From Hahella sp. KA22 (GTDB lineage Bacteria; Pseudomonadota; Gammaproteobacteria; Pseudomonadales; Oleiphilaceae), in contig NZ_CP035490.1 in the NCBI RefSeq assembly GCF_004135205.1, positions 3,055,501 to 3,119,500 on the forward strand: DNA of 64,000 nucleotides, in the 5' to 3' direction. The notes under the pieces were generated by a model. It was not told where the DNA came from. It ran no database searches and worked only from the letters and a program-made list of their open reading frames with translations. This document shows, in pieces, positions 20,413 to 29,705 of the stretch; position 1 is the first letter of the stretch; each line of letters begins with the position of its first letter. The position numbers and the translations under genes were made by a program.

Positions 20413-23271
20413 ATGGACTTAACGTTCAAGAAAAGACCATTGAAGGGGATGCTGCTGCCTATCGCCGCAGCGGTCAGTTTCGCCACTTTCTGTTCTCACG
20501 CCCAGGCCAGCGCGGAAGAATATAATGAGCGCTTTATGGAGATGTGGAACAAAATCCACGATCCGGCCAACGGCTACTTCAGCGCTGACGGCGGTCCCTA
20601 CCATTCGGTAGAGACGCTTATCGTCGAGGCGCCGGACCATGGCCATGAGTCCACCAGTGAAGCCTATTCTTACTTTCTGTTGCTGGAAGCCTACTACGGT
20701 AAAGTGACTGGCGACTGGAGCAAGCTGCGCAACGCCTGGGAAAAAATGGAAGAGCAGATCATTCCCACCCATGACATGCAGCCGACCAACAATTTTTATA
20801 ATCCGTCCAAGCCCGCGGCCTATGCGGCGGAACATCCGCTGCCCTCCGGTTATCCGAGCCAGCTGGAGTTCGGCGTTCCCGTCGGCGAAGACCCGATCTC
20901 CGCCAAACTGGCGCAAACCTACGGCACCTGGGATGTCTACGGCATGCACTGGCTGTTGGATATGGACAATATCTACGGCTACGGCAACCTGGGCGATGGC
21001 GTCAGCACGCCTTCCTACATCAACACCTTCCAGCGCGGCGAACAGGAGTCCGTGTGGGAAACCGTCACTCATCCTTCCTGGGAGAGCTTCAAGTGGGGCG
21101 GTCCTAACGGTTTCCTGCCGTTGTTCACCAAGGATAACAACTACTCCAAACAATGGCGTTACACCAACGCTCCGGACGCCGACGCCCGCGCGGTGCAGGT
21201 GATGTACTGGGCGTATCAGTGGATCAAGGAGCAGGGCAAAGATCCAGAACAGGAAATTCCCGGTCTGGTGGCGAAAGCGGCCAAAATGGGGGATTACTTG
21301 CGTCTCGCCATGTTCGATAAATACTTCAAGAAAATGGGAACCCAGGACAAGAACGCCCAAGGCGGTCGTGGCTACGAGAGCGCGCACTATCTGATGTCCT
21401 GGTATTACGCCTGGGGCGGAGCGGCGGACCCTAACGCGGGCTGGGCGTTCCGCATCGGCAGCAGTCATGTGCACTTCGGTTATCAGAATCCCATCGCCGC
21501 CATGGCGCTGTCGGAATTCGACCCAATGAAACCGAAAACCCCTGGCGCCACGGATGACTGGGCCACTGGCCTGAAGCGCTCCATGGAGTTCTATACCTGG
21601 CTGCAATCCGCAGAGGGCGGCATCGCCGGCGGCGCCACCAACAGCTGGGACGGCTCCTACAATCCCCATCCTCAGGATCGCGCCGACGCTACGTTTTACG
21701 GCATGGTGTACGACGAAAACCCGGTGTATCACGATCCAGGCAGCGGTACCTGGTTTGGCTGGCAGGCGTGGTCCATGCAGCGCGTGGCGGAATACTATTA
21801 CCTGAAAGGAGATGCGCAGGCCAAGCAGTTGATGGACAAATGGGTTCCCTGGGTGCTGAGCAACATCAACTGGCTGGAAGACGGCTCCTTTGAAATTCCC
21901 GCCACATTGGAGTGGACTGGTAAACCGGAAAAATGGGACCCGGCCAACCCGAAAGCCAACGCCAATCTTCACGTGAGCGTGGTGGATCATGGTCAGGACC
22001 TGGGCGTCGCGGCGGGCGTAGCCAAGGCGTTAATGTTCTATGCGGCGGCGGCGGATAAATACGATACGCCTCAGAGCGAGGCCAAAGAGGCGTCCAAAAA
22101 ATTACTCGACGCCATGTGGACGCACTTCCAGACGTCAAAAGGACTGGCGGCGCCGGAAAAACGCGGCGATTACGCGCGTTTCTTTGACAAAGTCTACGTG
22201 CCTGGCGAGTTCAACGGCTCCATGGCTAACGGCGACGCCATCAACAGTGAATCCACCTTCCTGAGCATGCGCTCGTTCTATCTGAACGATCCTATGTTCA
22301 AGCAGGTGGAGGATGCGCTGAACTCCGGTGAAGATCCCGTGTTCACCTATCATCGGTTCTGGGCGCAAACGGAAGCGGCGACCGCCTACGCCAATTATGC
22401 GTCCCTGTTCGAAGCGGACAATCCCTGTGATGACGGCTGCGCGCCGACGGCCCAACCGCTGTCAGTCTCCACCCGCATCAACAAGGCGGTTTCCATCACG
22501 CTGAAAGGAACGGATAGCGACGGAACCATCGTCGGTTACTCCGTCAGCAAGCCGCCTCAGCATGGAACCCTGTCCGGCTCGGGCGCCAATCTGACCTATC
22601 AGCCCGAAGCAGGTTTCAGCGGAAGCGATGCATTCGAGTACACCGTCACCGACAACAGTGGAGACGTCTCCGCTCCGGCCAAGGTCAGCATCGATGTCGC
22701 GGAAGCTTCTATCAGTCTGACTTCTCCGGCAGACGGTTCTGAGTTTGAAACCGGCGCTATCGTCACGATCAAAGTCAACAAGGAAGCGGGCCTGCAGGCG
22801 CAGGTCATACTGAACGGGGAAGTCGCGGCGACTATCTCTGGCGACAGCGATTCCGCCCCGGTGACTTTGCCGGGCGGCGAAGGCTCACACAGTCTGTTGG
22901 CGAAACTGTTGGATGAAGACGGCGCAGTCATCGCCACCTCCAACAGCGTCAGCGTGAAAACCAAGAAAGCCCCGTCCGGCGATGGCCTGACCTGCTCCGT
23001 GCGCGAAGACGTGTGGAACAGTGGATTTGTCGCCCACATAACACTGACCAATAACACCAGTGAAGTGATCAACGGATGGACAGTGAACATCCCGCTGGGC
23101 GCCACGGATCAATACACCAACGGCTGGAGCGCGCAATACAGCGTCAACGGTTCGGTGCTGAAAGCCTCCAACATGAGCTGGAACGGGACATTGCAGCCTG
23201 GCGCCTCCACCAGCATCGGCTTTCAGGGAACCCATGGCGGCGATCATGCGCCGATTAAGTGCACAGAGTAA
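20413..23271 (+). CDS. Secreted GH48 cellobiohydrolase with Ig-like modules and CBM2
   Basis: 952 residues. Signal peptide of ~32 residues ending AQA. The GH48 catalytic domain spans ~35-670, beginning [20 protein letters not shown], with the catalytic acid Glu in [14 protein letters not shown] and the family segments [10 protein letters not shown] and [20 protein letters not shown]48 acts from reducing ends and is the dominant exo-cellulase of many cellulolytic bacteria. Two Ig-like modules follow (~685-850), homologous in layout to those of the GH9 gene (the DSDG pattern is shared), then a CBM2 (~860-952). From memory, a Hahella chejuensis GH48 has been studied structurally and interpreted as horizontally acquired. 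It begins 112 bases after the GH9 stop. Confidence 0.95.
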   Translation: MDLTFKKRPLKGMLLPIAAAVSFATFCSHAQASAEEYNERFMEMWNKIHDPANGYFSADGGPYHSVETLIVEAPDHGHESTSEAYSYFLLLEAYYGKVTGDWSKLRNAWEKMEEQIIPTHDMQPTNNFYNPSKPAAYAAEHPLPSGYPSQLEFGVPVGEDPISAKLAQTYGTWDVYGMHWLLDMDNIYGYGNLGDGVSTPSYINTFQRGEQESVWETVTHPSWESFKWGGPNGFLPLFTKDNNYSKQWRYTNAPDADARAVQVMYWAYQWIKEQGKDPEQEIPGLVAKAAKMGDYLRLAMFDKYFKKMGTQDKNAQGGRGYESAHYLMSWYYAWGGAADPNAGWAFRIGSSHVHFGYQNPIAAMALSEFDPMKPKTPGATDDWATGLKRSMEFYTWLQSAEGGIAGGATNSWDGSYNPHPQDRADATFYGMVYDENPVYHDPGSGTWFGWQAWSMQRVAEYYYLKGDAQAKQLMDKWVPWVLSNINWLEDGSFEIPATLEWTGKPEKWDPANPKANANLHVSVVDHGQDLGVAAGVAKALMFYAAAADKYDTPQSEAKEASKKLLDAMWTHFQTSKGLAAPEKRGDYARFFDKVYVPGEFNGSMANGDAINSESTFLSMRSFYLNDPMFKQVEDALNSGEDPVFTYHRFWAQTEAATAYANYASLFEADNPCDDGCAPTAQPLSVSTRINKAVSITLKGTDSDGTIVGYSVSKPPQHGTLSGSGANLTYQPEAGFSGSDAFEYTVTDNSGDVSAPAKVSIDVAEASISLTSPADGSEFETGAIVTIKVNKEAGLQAQVILNGEVAATISGDSDSAPVTLPGGEGSHSLLAKLLDEDGAVIATSNSVSVKTKKAPSGDGLTCSVREDVWNSGFVAHITLTNNTSEVINGWTVNIPLGATDQYTNGWSAQYSVNGSVLKASNMSWNGTLQPGASTSIGFQGTHGGDHAPIKCTE

Positions 23272-23341
23272 TCAGGGAATATTAGAGCGACCTATTACGC
23301 CTATCGCGTCGACTGACCATTAGGTGTTGATAGCCCTTTTG

Positions 23342-23366
23342 GGGGACGGCAACGTCCCCTTTTTTT
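23342..23366 (+). terminator. Rho-independent terminator of the cellulase operon
   Basis: Stem GGGGACG / CGTCCCC with loop gcaa, followed by seven T. It lies 70 bases after the GH48 stop and before the convergent LacI gene. Confidence 0.9.
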
Positions 23367-23413
23367 GGCTTCGATCTGGCGCTATATGTCTTTTGGCAGC
23401 GAGCCGGTTTGTT

Positions 23414-24421
23414 TCAGACCGCCCCCCGCAAATCACCATCGATAATAATATCGCTGCCTTCAAAACCAGGATTCTCAATACTATCCAGCAGCATGTTGAT
23501 GGCGGAATGGCCCATCTGATAAGTGTCGTGATGTACGCAGGGAATATTGAAATCGAAAATGTCCGCATAGGGCGCCTCATCGATGCTGAACACGGCGGGA
23601 TTGTGGCGCTTGTTCCCCAGTTTACGCAGCGCTTTAAGCGCGCCCAGAGTAATCAGGATGTTGAGACCGAACACCGCATCGGGAGCCTGCTTATGTTGCT
23701 TGAAGTAGGCGGTGGCGTTTTCAAACGCGGGCTGCATAGTGTAGTCGCCGTATAGCACTTCCAGCCGGGTAGGCTCTTTGCATTCAGCCAGGGCTTTTTT
23801 CAGGCCTTCAAGACGCAGTTTGGAGATATTGGACTGCTCTGGACCCGCCAGCGCGAGGATATGGCGATGACCCTGTTCCAATACATAACGGCCGCCTTTA
23901 TAGCCGCTCGCAAGATTATCCAGATACACGCCAGGGAAGGGCGCTCCCGGTAAACGACGGTCCACCTGCACCACCGGAATATTGGCGTGAATCAGTTGCT
24001 CCAGGTATTGCGGATGGTATTCGTCATAGTCGGACACGACGGACAGGATGATGCCGTCCACCTGGTAGCTGAGCATGGTCTCCATGGCTTTGTTCTCCAG
24101 CTCGGGAGAACCGTCAGTATCGAACAGCATGATGGAATAGTTGCGCTTTTTGGCGGCGCGGGAGATGGCCTTGATCATCTCGCTGTAGAACGGGTTGTCC
24201 AGGCTGGCGGTGATGATGCCGATCAGCCGGCTTTTGCTGCCTTTCAGATTGCGGGCGAAGGCGTTGGGGACGTAATTCAGCTCCCGCGCGACCTCCAGAA
24301 TCCGGTCCAGGGTCTCTTTCTTCACCAGCTCCGGCTTATTTAACGCCCGGGATACGGTGATGGTGGTCATGTTCACCCGGCGGGCGATATCGGTGATCGT
24401 TACTTTACTCTTTTTGGGCAT
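23414..24421 (-). CDS. LacI-family transcriptional regulator of the polyol/sugar locus
   Basis: 335 residues from ATG 24421, supported by GAGAGGC upstream; ATG 24433 is an alternative. The N-terminal HTH is KVTITDIARRVNMTTITVSRALN with the hinge NYVPNAFARNLKG. The rest is a periplasmic-binding-protein-like sugar-sensing domain (IGIITASLDNPFYSEMIKAI, DGIILSVVSD, PVVQVDRRL, AVFSIDEAP). It is divergent from a ribose-type ABC transporter operon, and two perfect and one imperfect palindromes fill the 300 bases between them, so it most likely represses both itself and that operon until a sugar or polyol binds. It is convergent with the cellulase operon, and cross-control of cellulases is possible but unsupported. 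Confidence 0.92.
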   Translation of the reverse strand: MPKKSKVTITDIARRVNMTTITVSRALNKPELVKKETLDRILEVARELNYVPNAFARNLKGSKSRLIGIITASLDNPFYSEMIKAISRAAKKRNYSIMLFDTDGSPELENKAMETMLSYQVDGIILSVVSDYDEYHPQYLEQLIHANIPVVQVDRRLPGAPFPGVYLDNLASGYKGGRYVLEQGHRHILALAGPEQSNISKLRLEGLKKALAECKEPTRLEVLYGDYTMQPAFENATAYFKQHKQAPDAVFGLNILITLGALKALRKLGNKRHNPAVFSIDEAPYADIFDFNIPCVHHDTYQMGHSAINMLLDSIENPGFEGSDIIIDGDLRGAV

Positions 24422-24517
24422 GATGCCTCTCAAACGCCTTGTCGGTAGGGGATTCGACGGTCCCGGAATGTGTGTCGCGACGTGCTTGTTGCAATGGAAA
24501 ATTCGCTATGATAGCTT

Positions 24518-24535
24518 AATGTTAACGTTAACATT
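24518..24535. promoter_or_regulatory. LacI-family operator O1
   Basis: AATGTTAACGTTAACATT, a perfect 18-base palindrome, closest of the three to the divergent LacI gene. Sequence identical to O3 (24654-24671). Confidence 0.85.
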
Positions 24536-24582
24536 CTCTCAATGCGAGGGATTGTTGCAAAAGATGATATTTATTCTATATA

Positions 24583-24600
24583 GATGTCAACGTTAGCGTT
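24583..24600. promoter_or_regulatory. LacI-family operator O2 (imperfect)
   Basis: GATGTCAACGTTAGCGTT matches O1/O3 at 14 of 18 positions and keeps the central AACGTT. Spacing to O3 is 71 bases centre to centre and to O1 65 bases, compatible with looping. Confidence 0.6.
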
Positions 24601-24638
24601 CCCGTAGACGGAGGCTGGCTCCGGCTCCCATCTACGGG
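24601..24638 (+). promoter_or_regulatory. Hairpin between operators O2 and O3
   Basis: Stem CCCGTAGA / TCTACGGG with a 22-base GC-rich loop that can extend the pairing, immediately after O2. It is followed by TTTGTTCG, a weak T-run, so it could act as an attenuator or a terminator for transcripts starting upstream. Confidence 0.45.
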
Positions 24639-24653
24639 TTTGTTCGACGTGAA

Positions 24654-24671
24654 AATGTTAACGTTAACATT
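24654..24671. promoter_or_regulatory. LacI-family operator O3
   Basis: Identical to O1 and 49 bases before the ABC-binding-protein start at 24720, a position typical for repression of that promoter. Confidence 0.85.
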
Positions 24672-24719
24672 TGGCGTAGAAGCCGCTTCTAACCACTAAA
24701 AATAACTAAAGGTTGAGTC

Positions 24720-25640
24720 ATGTTGAAAATAAGTAAAACCCTTAAGTCCCTAGTCGCCGGTATCGCTTGCAGTTTGGGCCTGGCATCGCCAGCCGGAGCT
24801 GAACAATTGAAGATCGGCATGTCTTTTCAGGAACTGAACAACGCATACTTCGTCACCATGAAGAATGCGTTGGAAGAAGCGGCCAAGGATATTGGCGCAG
24901 AAGTCTACATCACCGACGCCCATCACGACGTTTCCAAACAAATTAATGACGTAGAAGACATGCTGCAGAAAGGCGTGGACATTCTATTGCTTAACCCCAC
25001 TGACTCCGTCGGCGTGCAATCCGCTGTGGTGTCCGCCAAGAAAGCGGGCGTCATTACCGTCGCTATCGACGCTGAAGCGGAAGGCCCCATCGATTCTTTC
25101 GTCGGCTCCAAGAACTACACCGCCGGCTACATGGCCGGTAAATACCTTGGCGAACAATTGGGCGGCAAAGGCGAGGTGGCTATTCTCGACGGCATTCCCG
25201 TCGTGCCTATCCTTGAGCGCGTACGCGGATTCAGCGACGCCATGCTGGAGTTCCCCGACATCAAAGTGGTCGGCAAACAAAACGGCAAGCAGGAGCGCGA
25301 CGTCGCCATGAATGTGACGGAGAATATGCTGCAGGCCAATCCCGGCCTGGACGGCGTATTCAGCGTTAATGACACCGGCGCTTTGGGCGCGTTGACCGCC
25401 ATCGAAGCCAGCGGTATGGACGTCAAGCTGGTCAGCGTGGACGGTCACCCTGAAGCCATCAAAGCCATGCTGAAACCTAACTCCAAATTTATCGCCACCT
25501 CGGCGCAATTCCCCCGCGACCAGATTCGTCTGGGACTGGCTATCGCACTGGTTAAGCACTGGGGCTCGGAAATCCCCGCCTCTATGCCGGTGGACGTGAA
25601 GCTGATCGACAAAGCCGCCGCCGCTAATTTCAGCTGGTAG
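24720..25640 (+). CDS. Ribose-type sugar/polyol ABC transporter substrate-binding protein
   Basis: 306 residues. Signal peptide ~1-27 ending AGA. The mature domain is a type I periplasmic binding protein of the RbsB class (LKIGMSFQELNNAYFVTMKNALEEAAKDIGAEV, DILLLNPTDSVGVQSAVVSAKKAGV, DSFVGSKNYTAGYMAGKYL, VDGHPEAIKAML). The Asp in LLNPTDS and the sugar-binding Asn/Arg positions are present, but the ligand cannot be read from sequence. First gene of the operon with its ATPase, permease, dehydrogenase, kinase and transaldolase, so the ligand is probably a pentitol or tetritol or a related polyol. Repression by the adjacent LacI regulator is implied by operator O3. Confidence 0.93.
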   Translation: MLKISKTLKSLVAGIACSLGLASPAGAEQLKIGMSFQELNNAYFVTMKNALEEAAKDIGAEVYITDAHHDVSKQINDVEDMLQKGVDILLLNPTDSVGVQSAVVSAKKAGVITVAIDAEAEGPIDSFVGSKNYTAGYMAGKYLGEQLGGKGEVAILDGIPVVPILERVRGFSDAMLEFPDIKVVGKQNGKQERDVAMNVTENMLQANPGLDGVFSVNDTGALGALTAIEASGMDVKLVSVDGHPEAIKAMLKPNSKFIATSAQFPRDQIRLGLAIALVKHWGSEIPASMPVDVKLIDKAAAANFSW

Positions 25641-25708
25641 GCGTTAATCCGTTTTCTGTATCTGGGAGTCTGTCGACGCGGGCCTGCCGCCGACACAAGG
25701 CGGATAGC

Positions 25709-25737
25709 GCCCTTCGACAGGCTCAGGGTGAACGGAG
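25709..25737 (+). repeat. REP-like element, copy A
   Basis: Contains CCCTTCGACAGGCTCAGGG followed by TGAACGGAG. The same sequence, with AAGCTCAGGGCGAACGG, occurs as an inverted pair at 45.3-45.5 kb. This motif is widespread in many bacterial genomes as a dispersed intergenic repeat. It lies in the 278-base gap between the binding-protein and ATPase genes. Nothing else is seen in that gap. Confidence 0.75.
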
Positions 25738-25918
25738 TGTGGTTGTTTCGCGTCTTCTTTGCATAGGCGTACGGCGTGAGCGTTTTTGCGTCGCCATACG
25801 AGGTTTCGGAAGTAACGCAGATCATATCGGTTTCTTGGGCGCAATCATGGCGTAACGCCATGCAGACGCGTTGGACGATGCGATTGGAAGTTAGGTCGTA
25901 ATACTGGGTGTAAGAGTC

Positions 25919-27424
25919 ATGAACAGTCTTCTTTCCCTTGAACATATCAGCAAAGGATTTCCCGGCGTACGCGCGCTCAACGATATCAGCTTTGAGCTGC
26001 AATCCGGGGAGATTCACGCTCTGTTGGGTGAAAACGGGGCAGGTAAATCCACCCTGATGAAAATTTTGTGCGGCGTCTACAAGCAGGACGCCGGACGTAT
26101 TCTGATCGACGGCGCGCCAGTGGATTTCCGTCACTATCACGACGCCACTAACGCCGGCGTGGGCGTTATCTTTCAGGAATTCAGTCTGATTCCTTATCTC
26201 AATGCGGTGGAGAATATTTTTCTTGGCCGCGAACTGCGTAACTCTCTGGGCATGTTGCGTAAAAAGGACATGCGTCTTCAGGCGGAAAAAATCTGTCAGC
26301 GCCTGGATGTGGACATTGATCTGGACGCGCCGGTGGATCACCTGAGCGTGGCGGAACAACAGTTTGTAGAGATCGCAAAAGCCTTGTCCCTGGACGCCCG
26401 CATTCTGGTGCTGGACGAGCCCACCGCCACCCTGACGCCCAACGAGGCGGAGCATCTGTTTCGGGTGATGCGGGAGTTGAAGGCGCAAGGGGTGGGGATG
26501 GTGTTTATCTCCCATCACATGGAGGAGATTTACGAGATTTGCGACCGTATTACCGTGCTGCGCGATGGCGAAAAAATCGGTGATCGCGATGTCAGCGAAG
26601 TGGCGGTGGATGAGCTGCTGGAAATGATGGTGGGACGCAAAATCAGCAATAGCTTTCCAGAGAAAACGCCGTTGCAGGATAGCGGCGACATTGTCATCGA
26701 CGCCCGCGCGATTCAACTGCATAAAAACGGTCCAGTGAACCGTTTTCAGGTGCGCAAGGGCGAGATTCTGGGCTTCGCCGGACTGGTGGGCTCCGGACGT
26801 ACGGAGACGGCGCTTGCCATGATCGGCGCGCTGCCAACTTGTCGCAAAGATGTCAGCGTGGATGGTGAGCCCGTCGCCATGAAAACGCCGGCGGAAGCCC
26901 TGCGGCGCGGTATTGGTCTGTTGCCGGAAAGCCGTAAAAAAGAAGGGCTGATATTGCCGTTTTCCATTCGTGAGAACATCACCTTGAACAATCTCGCCAA
27001 AGTCGCTGGGGCAGGTTCTTTGATCGACCGCAAACGGGAGAGTGAAGTGGCGGAGACGCTGTCAGCGAAAGTGCGGGTGAAGGCGCCGGACTGCGAAACG
27101 CCGGTAGGCAACCTGAGCGGCGGCAATCAGCAGAAAGTGGTGATCGCGCGTTGGCTGAACAATGACTGCAAGGTGCTTATCTTCGACGAGCCGACGCGGG
27201 GCATCGATGTTGGCGCGAAAGCGGAAATCTATCGCCTGATGAAGCAACTGACCGCCCAGGGCGTCTCAATCATCATGATTTCTTCCGAATTGCCGGAAGT
27301 GGTGGGCGTGAGCGATCGCGTCGCAGTTTTTCGGCAGGGAAGCATCGTCAAGATTCTGGAAGGGGATGCGGTGAACTCCAATGAAATTATGCGCTATGCA
27401 ACCGGAGGCGTAAAAGATGAATAA
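25919..27424 (+). CDS. Ribose-type ABC transporter ATP-binding protein
   Basis: 501 residues, the fused two-domain form seen in RbsA/XylG/MglA. N-domain: Walker [15 protein letters not shown], signature-like [15 protein letters not shown], Walker [12 protein letters not shown], switch ISHHMEEI. C-domain: degenerate P-loop region [31 protein letters not shown], signature [15 protein letters not shown], Walker [20 protein letters not shown]. It energises import through the adjacent permease and overlaps its start by 8 bases. Confidence 0.95.
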   Translation: MNSLLSLEHISKGFPGVRALNDISFELQSGEIHALLGENGAGKSTLMKILCGVYKQDAGRILIDGAPVDFRHYHDATNAGVGVIFQEFSLIPYLNAVENIFLGRELRNSLGMLRKKDMRLQAEKICQRLDVDIDLDAPVDHLSVAEQQFVEIAKALSLDARILVLDEPTATLTPNEAEHLFRVMRELKAQGVGMVFISHHMEEIYEICDRITVLRDGEKIGDRDVSEVAVDELLEMMVGRKISNSFPEKTPLQDSGDIVIDARAIQLHKNGPVNRFQVRKGEILGFAGLVGSGRTETALAMIGALPTCRKDVSVDGEPVAMKTPAEALRRGIGLLPESRKKEGLILPFSIRENITLNNLAKVAGAGSLIDRKRESEVAETLSAKVRVKAPDCETPVGNLSGGNQQKVVIARWLNNDCKVLIFDEPTRGIDVGAKAEIYRLMKQLTAQGVSIIMISSELPEVVGVSDRVAVFRQGSIVKILEGDAVNSNEIMRYATGGVKDE

Positions 27425-28403
27425 ACTGACTGGTAGCGCCACGGCGAATGTAGAGGTGAATCTGATGCAAGGCTGGTTGAAAAAGTGGAGGAAGTCCCCC
27501 GCGTTCTATCCGTTGCTCGGCTTTATCGTGATATTCGTCGCGATGGCGCTGGCGAACGAGAACTTTTTGACTACCGCCAACCTGAGCAATGTGGCGCGGC
27601 AGGTGTCCATCAATGCGATTATCGCGGTAGGCATGACCTGCGCCATCCTGACTGGCGGCATCGACTTGTCTGTGGGACCGGTGATGGCGCTGTCCGGCAC
27701 CATTACCGCCGGCTTGATCCTGGCGGGCTTTCCTCCGGAAGTCGCCGTGGTGGGCGGCTTGCTGGTAGGCGCGTTGTTTGGCGCGGGCAATGGCGCTTTC
27801 GTCGCCTACGCCAAGATGCCGCCAATTATTGTGACGCTGGCCACCATGGGCATCGCACGCGGATTGGCGTTGATCTATACCGGCGGATATCCGATTTCCG
27901 GCCTGCCTGACTCTTTCGCGGTGCTGGGGCGCGGCGAGGTTTTCGGCATTCAGGCGCCGATTCTGGTGATGGCGGCGGTGTATCTGGTCGCCTATGTTCT
28001 CCTCAACCACATGCCTTTTGGCCGCTACGTTTACGCGATAGGAGGCAACGAAGAAGCCGCGCGTCTGAGTGGGGTGAGGGTGCGGCGCTATAAGCTGGCG
28101 GTCTACACCATCAGCGGGTTTACTGCGGCGCTGGCGGGAATCGTGCTGACTTCTCGTCTGATGAGCGGACAACCCAATGCGGGCATCGGCTTTGAACTGG
28201 ACGCCATTGCTGCGGTGGTGCTCGGCGGCGCGGCCATCGCCGGCGGCCGCGGGGCCATCATGGGGACGCTGATTGGCGCCATGATGCTGGGCGTGCTCAA
28301 CAACGGACTCAATCTGATGGGCGTCTCGCCGTACATTCAAAACATCATCAAGGGCGGCATTATTCTGCTCGCCATATTTATCAGCAGAAGCCGGGACAAG
28401 TAG
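27417..28403 (+). CDS. Ribose-type ABC transporter permease
   Basis: 328 residues with about eight to ten hydrophobic helices, RbsC-like. The typical [15 protein letters not shown] segment, [25 protein letters not shown] and the [23 protein letters not shown] cytoplasmic loop are present. Start ATG 27417 overlaps the ATPase stop by 8 bases, a normal coupled arrangement. Transport substrate is inferred to be a sugar or polyol from context. Confidence 0.94.
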   Translation: MNKLTGSATANVEVNLMQGWLKKWRKSPAFYPLLGFIVIFVAMALANENFLTTANLSNVARQVSINAIIAVGMTCAILTGGIDLSVGPVMALSGTITAGLILAGFPPEVAVVGGLLVGALFGAGNGAFVAYAKMPPIIVTLATMGIARGLALIYTGGYPISGLPDSFAVLGRGEVFGIQAPILVMAAVYLVAYVLLNHMPFGRYVYAIGGNEEAARLSGVRVRRYKLAVYTISGFTAALAGIVLTSRLMSGQPNAGIGFELDAIAAVVLGGAAIAGGRGAIMGTLIGAMMLGVLNNGLNLMGVSPYIQNIIKGGIILLAIFISRSRDK

Positions 28404-28451
28404 TTCCGGCCCGCTCTCGAAACTCGAAATCTTACAACACGAACAACAGCC

Positions 28452-28603
28452 ATTATCAGCATGGCGATGATAGGAGCATGCTGATAATCAGGGGCATGGA
28501 TGCGCCTGCGCGGCGGCAAGCCGCGGGAGACAGGGCCTGACACGTGCAGGCACTGTCGTTTCAGACAAATGGAAGGAAGCCATTTTTCTGCCAGATTAAT
28601 AAT
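28452..28603 (-). repeat. Multi-hairpin interspersed repeat, copy 2 (inverted)
   Basis: Reverse-complement copy of the repeat at 13317-13466 and 32268-32418. Read on the minus strand it starts ATTATTAATCTGGCAGA and contains the stem GACAGTGCCTG/CAGGCCCTGTC (one mismatch relative to the others) and the CCGCGGCTTGCCGCCGCG segment, ending in a CATGCTGATAAT arm that pairs with ATTATCAGCATG. It lies between the permease and the dehydrogenase of one operon, so it is probably transcribed within the mRNA. Confidence 0.8.
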
Positions 28604-28617
28604 ATGGAGAATTCCGC

Positions 28618-29694
28618 ATGTCTGCTTTACCTGAAATGATGACCGCGGTGGTCTGTCACGCTCCCAACGATTACCGCCTGGAACAACGCGCCCGCCCGAT
28701 TGCGGGCCATGGTGAGCTGGTAATCAAAATCGAGGCCTGCGGTATTTGCGGCAGCGACTGCAAGGCCAGCTCCGGCGCGGATATGTTCTGGTGCGGCGAT
28801 AACCCCTGGCTGAAAGCGCCGGTGATTCCCGGCCATGAATTCTATGGTCGCGTCGTCGAAATGGGGCCCGGCGCGGCGGAGCGCTTCAACGTCAAGCTCG
28901 GGGAGAAAGTGATCGCCGAGCAGATCGCGCCCTGTGAGCGTTGCCGTTTCTGCCGTTCCGGCAAGTACTGGATGTGTGAAGTGCACAATATCTTCGGCTT
29001 CCAGAAAGATGTCGCCGAGGGCGGCATGGCGGAATACATGCGCGTGCCCGCCAACGCCATCGTGCACAGTATTCCTGAGTCCGTCTCACTGGAGGATGCG
29101 GCGCTGATCGAGCCCATGGCCTGCGCGATTCACACCGTCAACCGGGCGGACATTCAGCTCGACGACGTGGTGGTGCTGGCGGGCGCGGGTCCGTTGGGGC
29201 TGTGCATGATCCAGGTCGCGCGATTGAAAACGCCGAAAAAACTGGTGGTCATCGACATGGTGGATGAGCGTCTGGAACTGGCGAAGGACTTTGGCGCGGA
29301 CGTGGTATTGAATCCTTCCCGCGACGATATCGACGCGGCGATCAAAGGCATGACGGACGGCTATGGTTGTGATGTCTATATCGAAGCCACCGGCGCGCCG
29401 GCGGCGGTCACCCAGGGCTTGCGCATCATCCGTAAGCTGGGGCGTTTCGTTGAGTTCAGCGTCTTCGGCGCAGAAACCACCACCGACTGGTCCGTTATCG
29501 GCGACCGCAAGGAACTGGATATTCGCGGCGCGCATCTGGGGCCATACACCTATCCAGTGGCCATTGATCTGTTCGAGCGTGGACTGGTGACATCCCGAGG
29601 CATCGTCACGCATCAGCGCAAACTGGATGATTGGGAGAACGCCTTCAAACTGGCGTCTACCGCAGATTCCATCAAAGTGCTGTTGGTACCCTGA
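28618..29694 (+). CDS. Zinc-dependent polyol dehydrogenase (MDR family)
   Basis: 358 residues of the medium-chain dehydrogenase family. Catalytic zinc ligands are visible in CGICGSDCKA (Cys) and GHEFYGRV (His-Glu). The structural zinc motif is CERCRFCRSGKYWMC. The coenzyme site is VVLAGAGPLGLCMIQVARL with the Asp after VVID that prefers NAD(H). Closest by eye to sorbitol/xylitol/erythritol-threitol type dehydrogenases; I cannot choose among them. It would oxidise the imported polyol to a ketose that the next gene's kinase should phosphorylate. It shares an operon with the ABC transporter upstream and kinase downstream. Confidence 0.9.
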   Translation: MSALPEMMTAVVCHAPNDYRLEQRARPIAGHGELVIKIEACGICGSDCKASSGADMFWCGDNPWLKAPVIPGHEFYGRVVEMGPGAAERFNVKLGEKVIAEQIAPCERCRFCRSGKYWMCEVHNIFGFQKDVAEGGMAEYMRVPANAIVHSIPESVSLEDAALIEPMACAIHTVNRADIQLDDVVVLAGAGPLGLCMIQVARLKTPKKLVVIDMVDERLELAKDFGADVVLNPSRDDIDAAIKGMTDGYGCDVYIEATGAPAAVTQGLRIIRKLGRFVEFSVFGAETTTDWSVIGDRKELDIRGAHLGPYTYPVAIDLFERGLVTSRGIVTHQRKLDDWENAFKLASTADSIKVLLVP

Positions 29695-29705
29695 GGAGAG
29701 TCGTC

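Noticed and set aside
20419-21990. Antisense frame of 523 codons inside the GH48 gene
   Set aside because: Same reason: no motifs, and the sense frame is a clear GH48.
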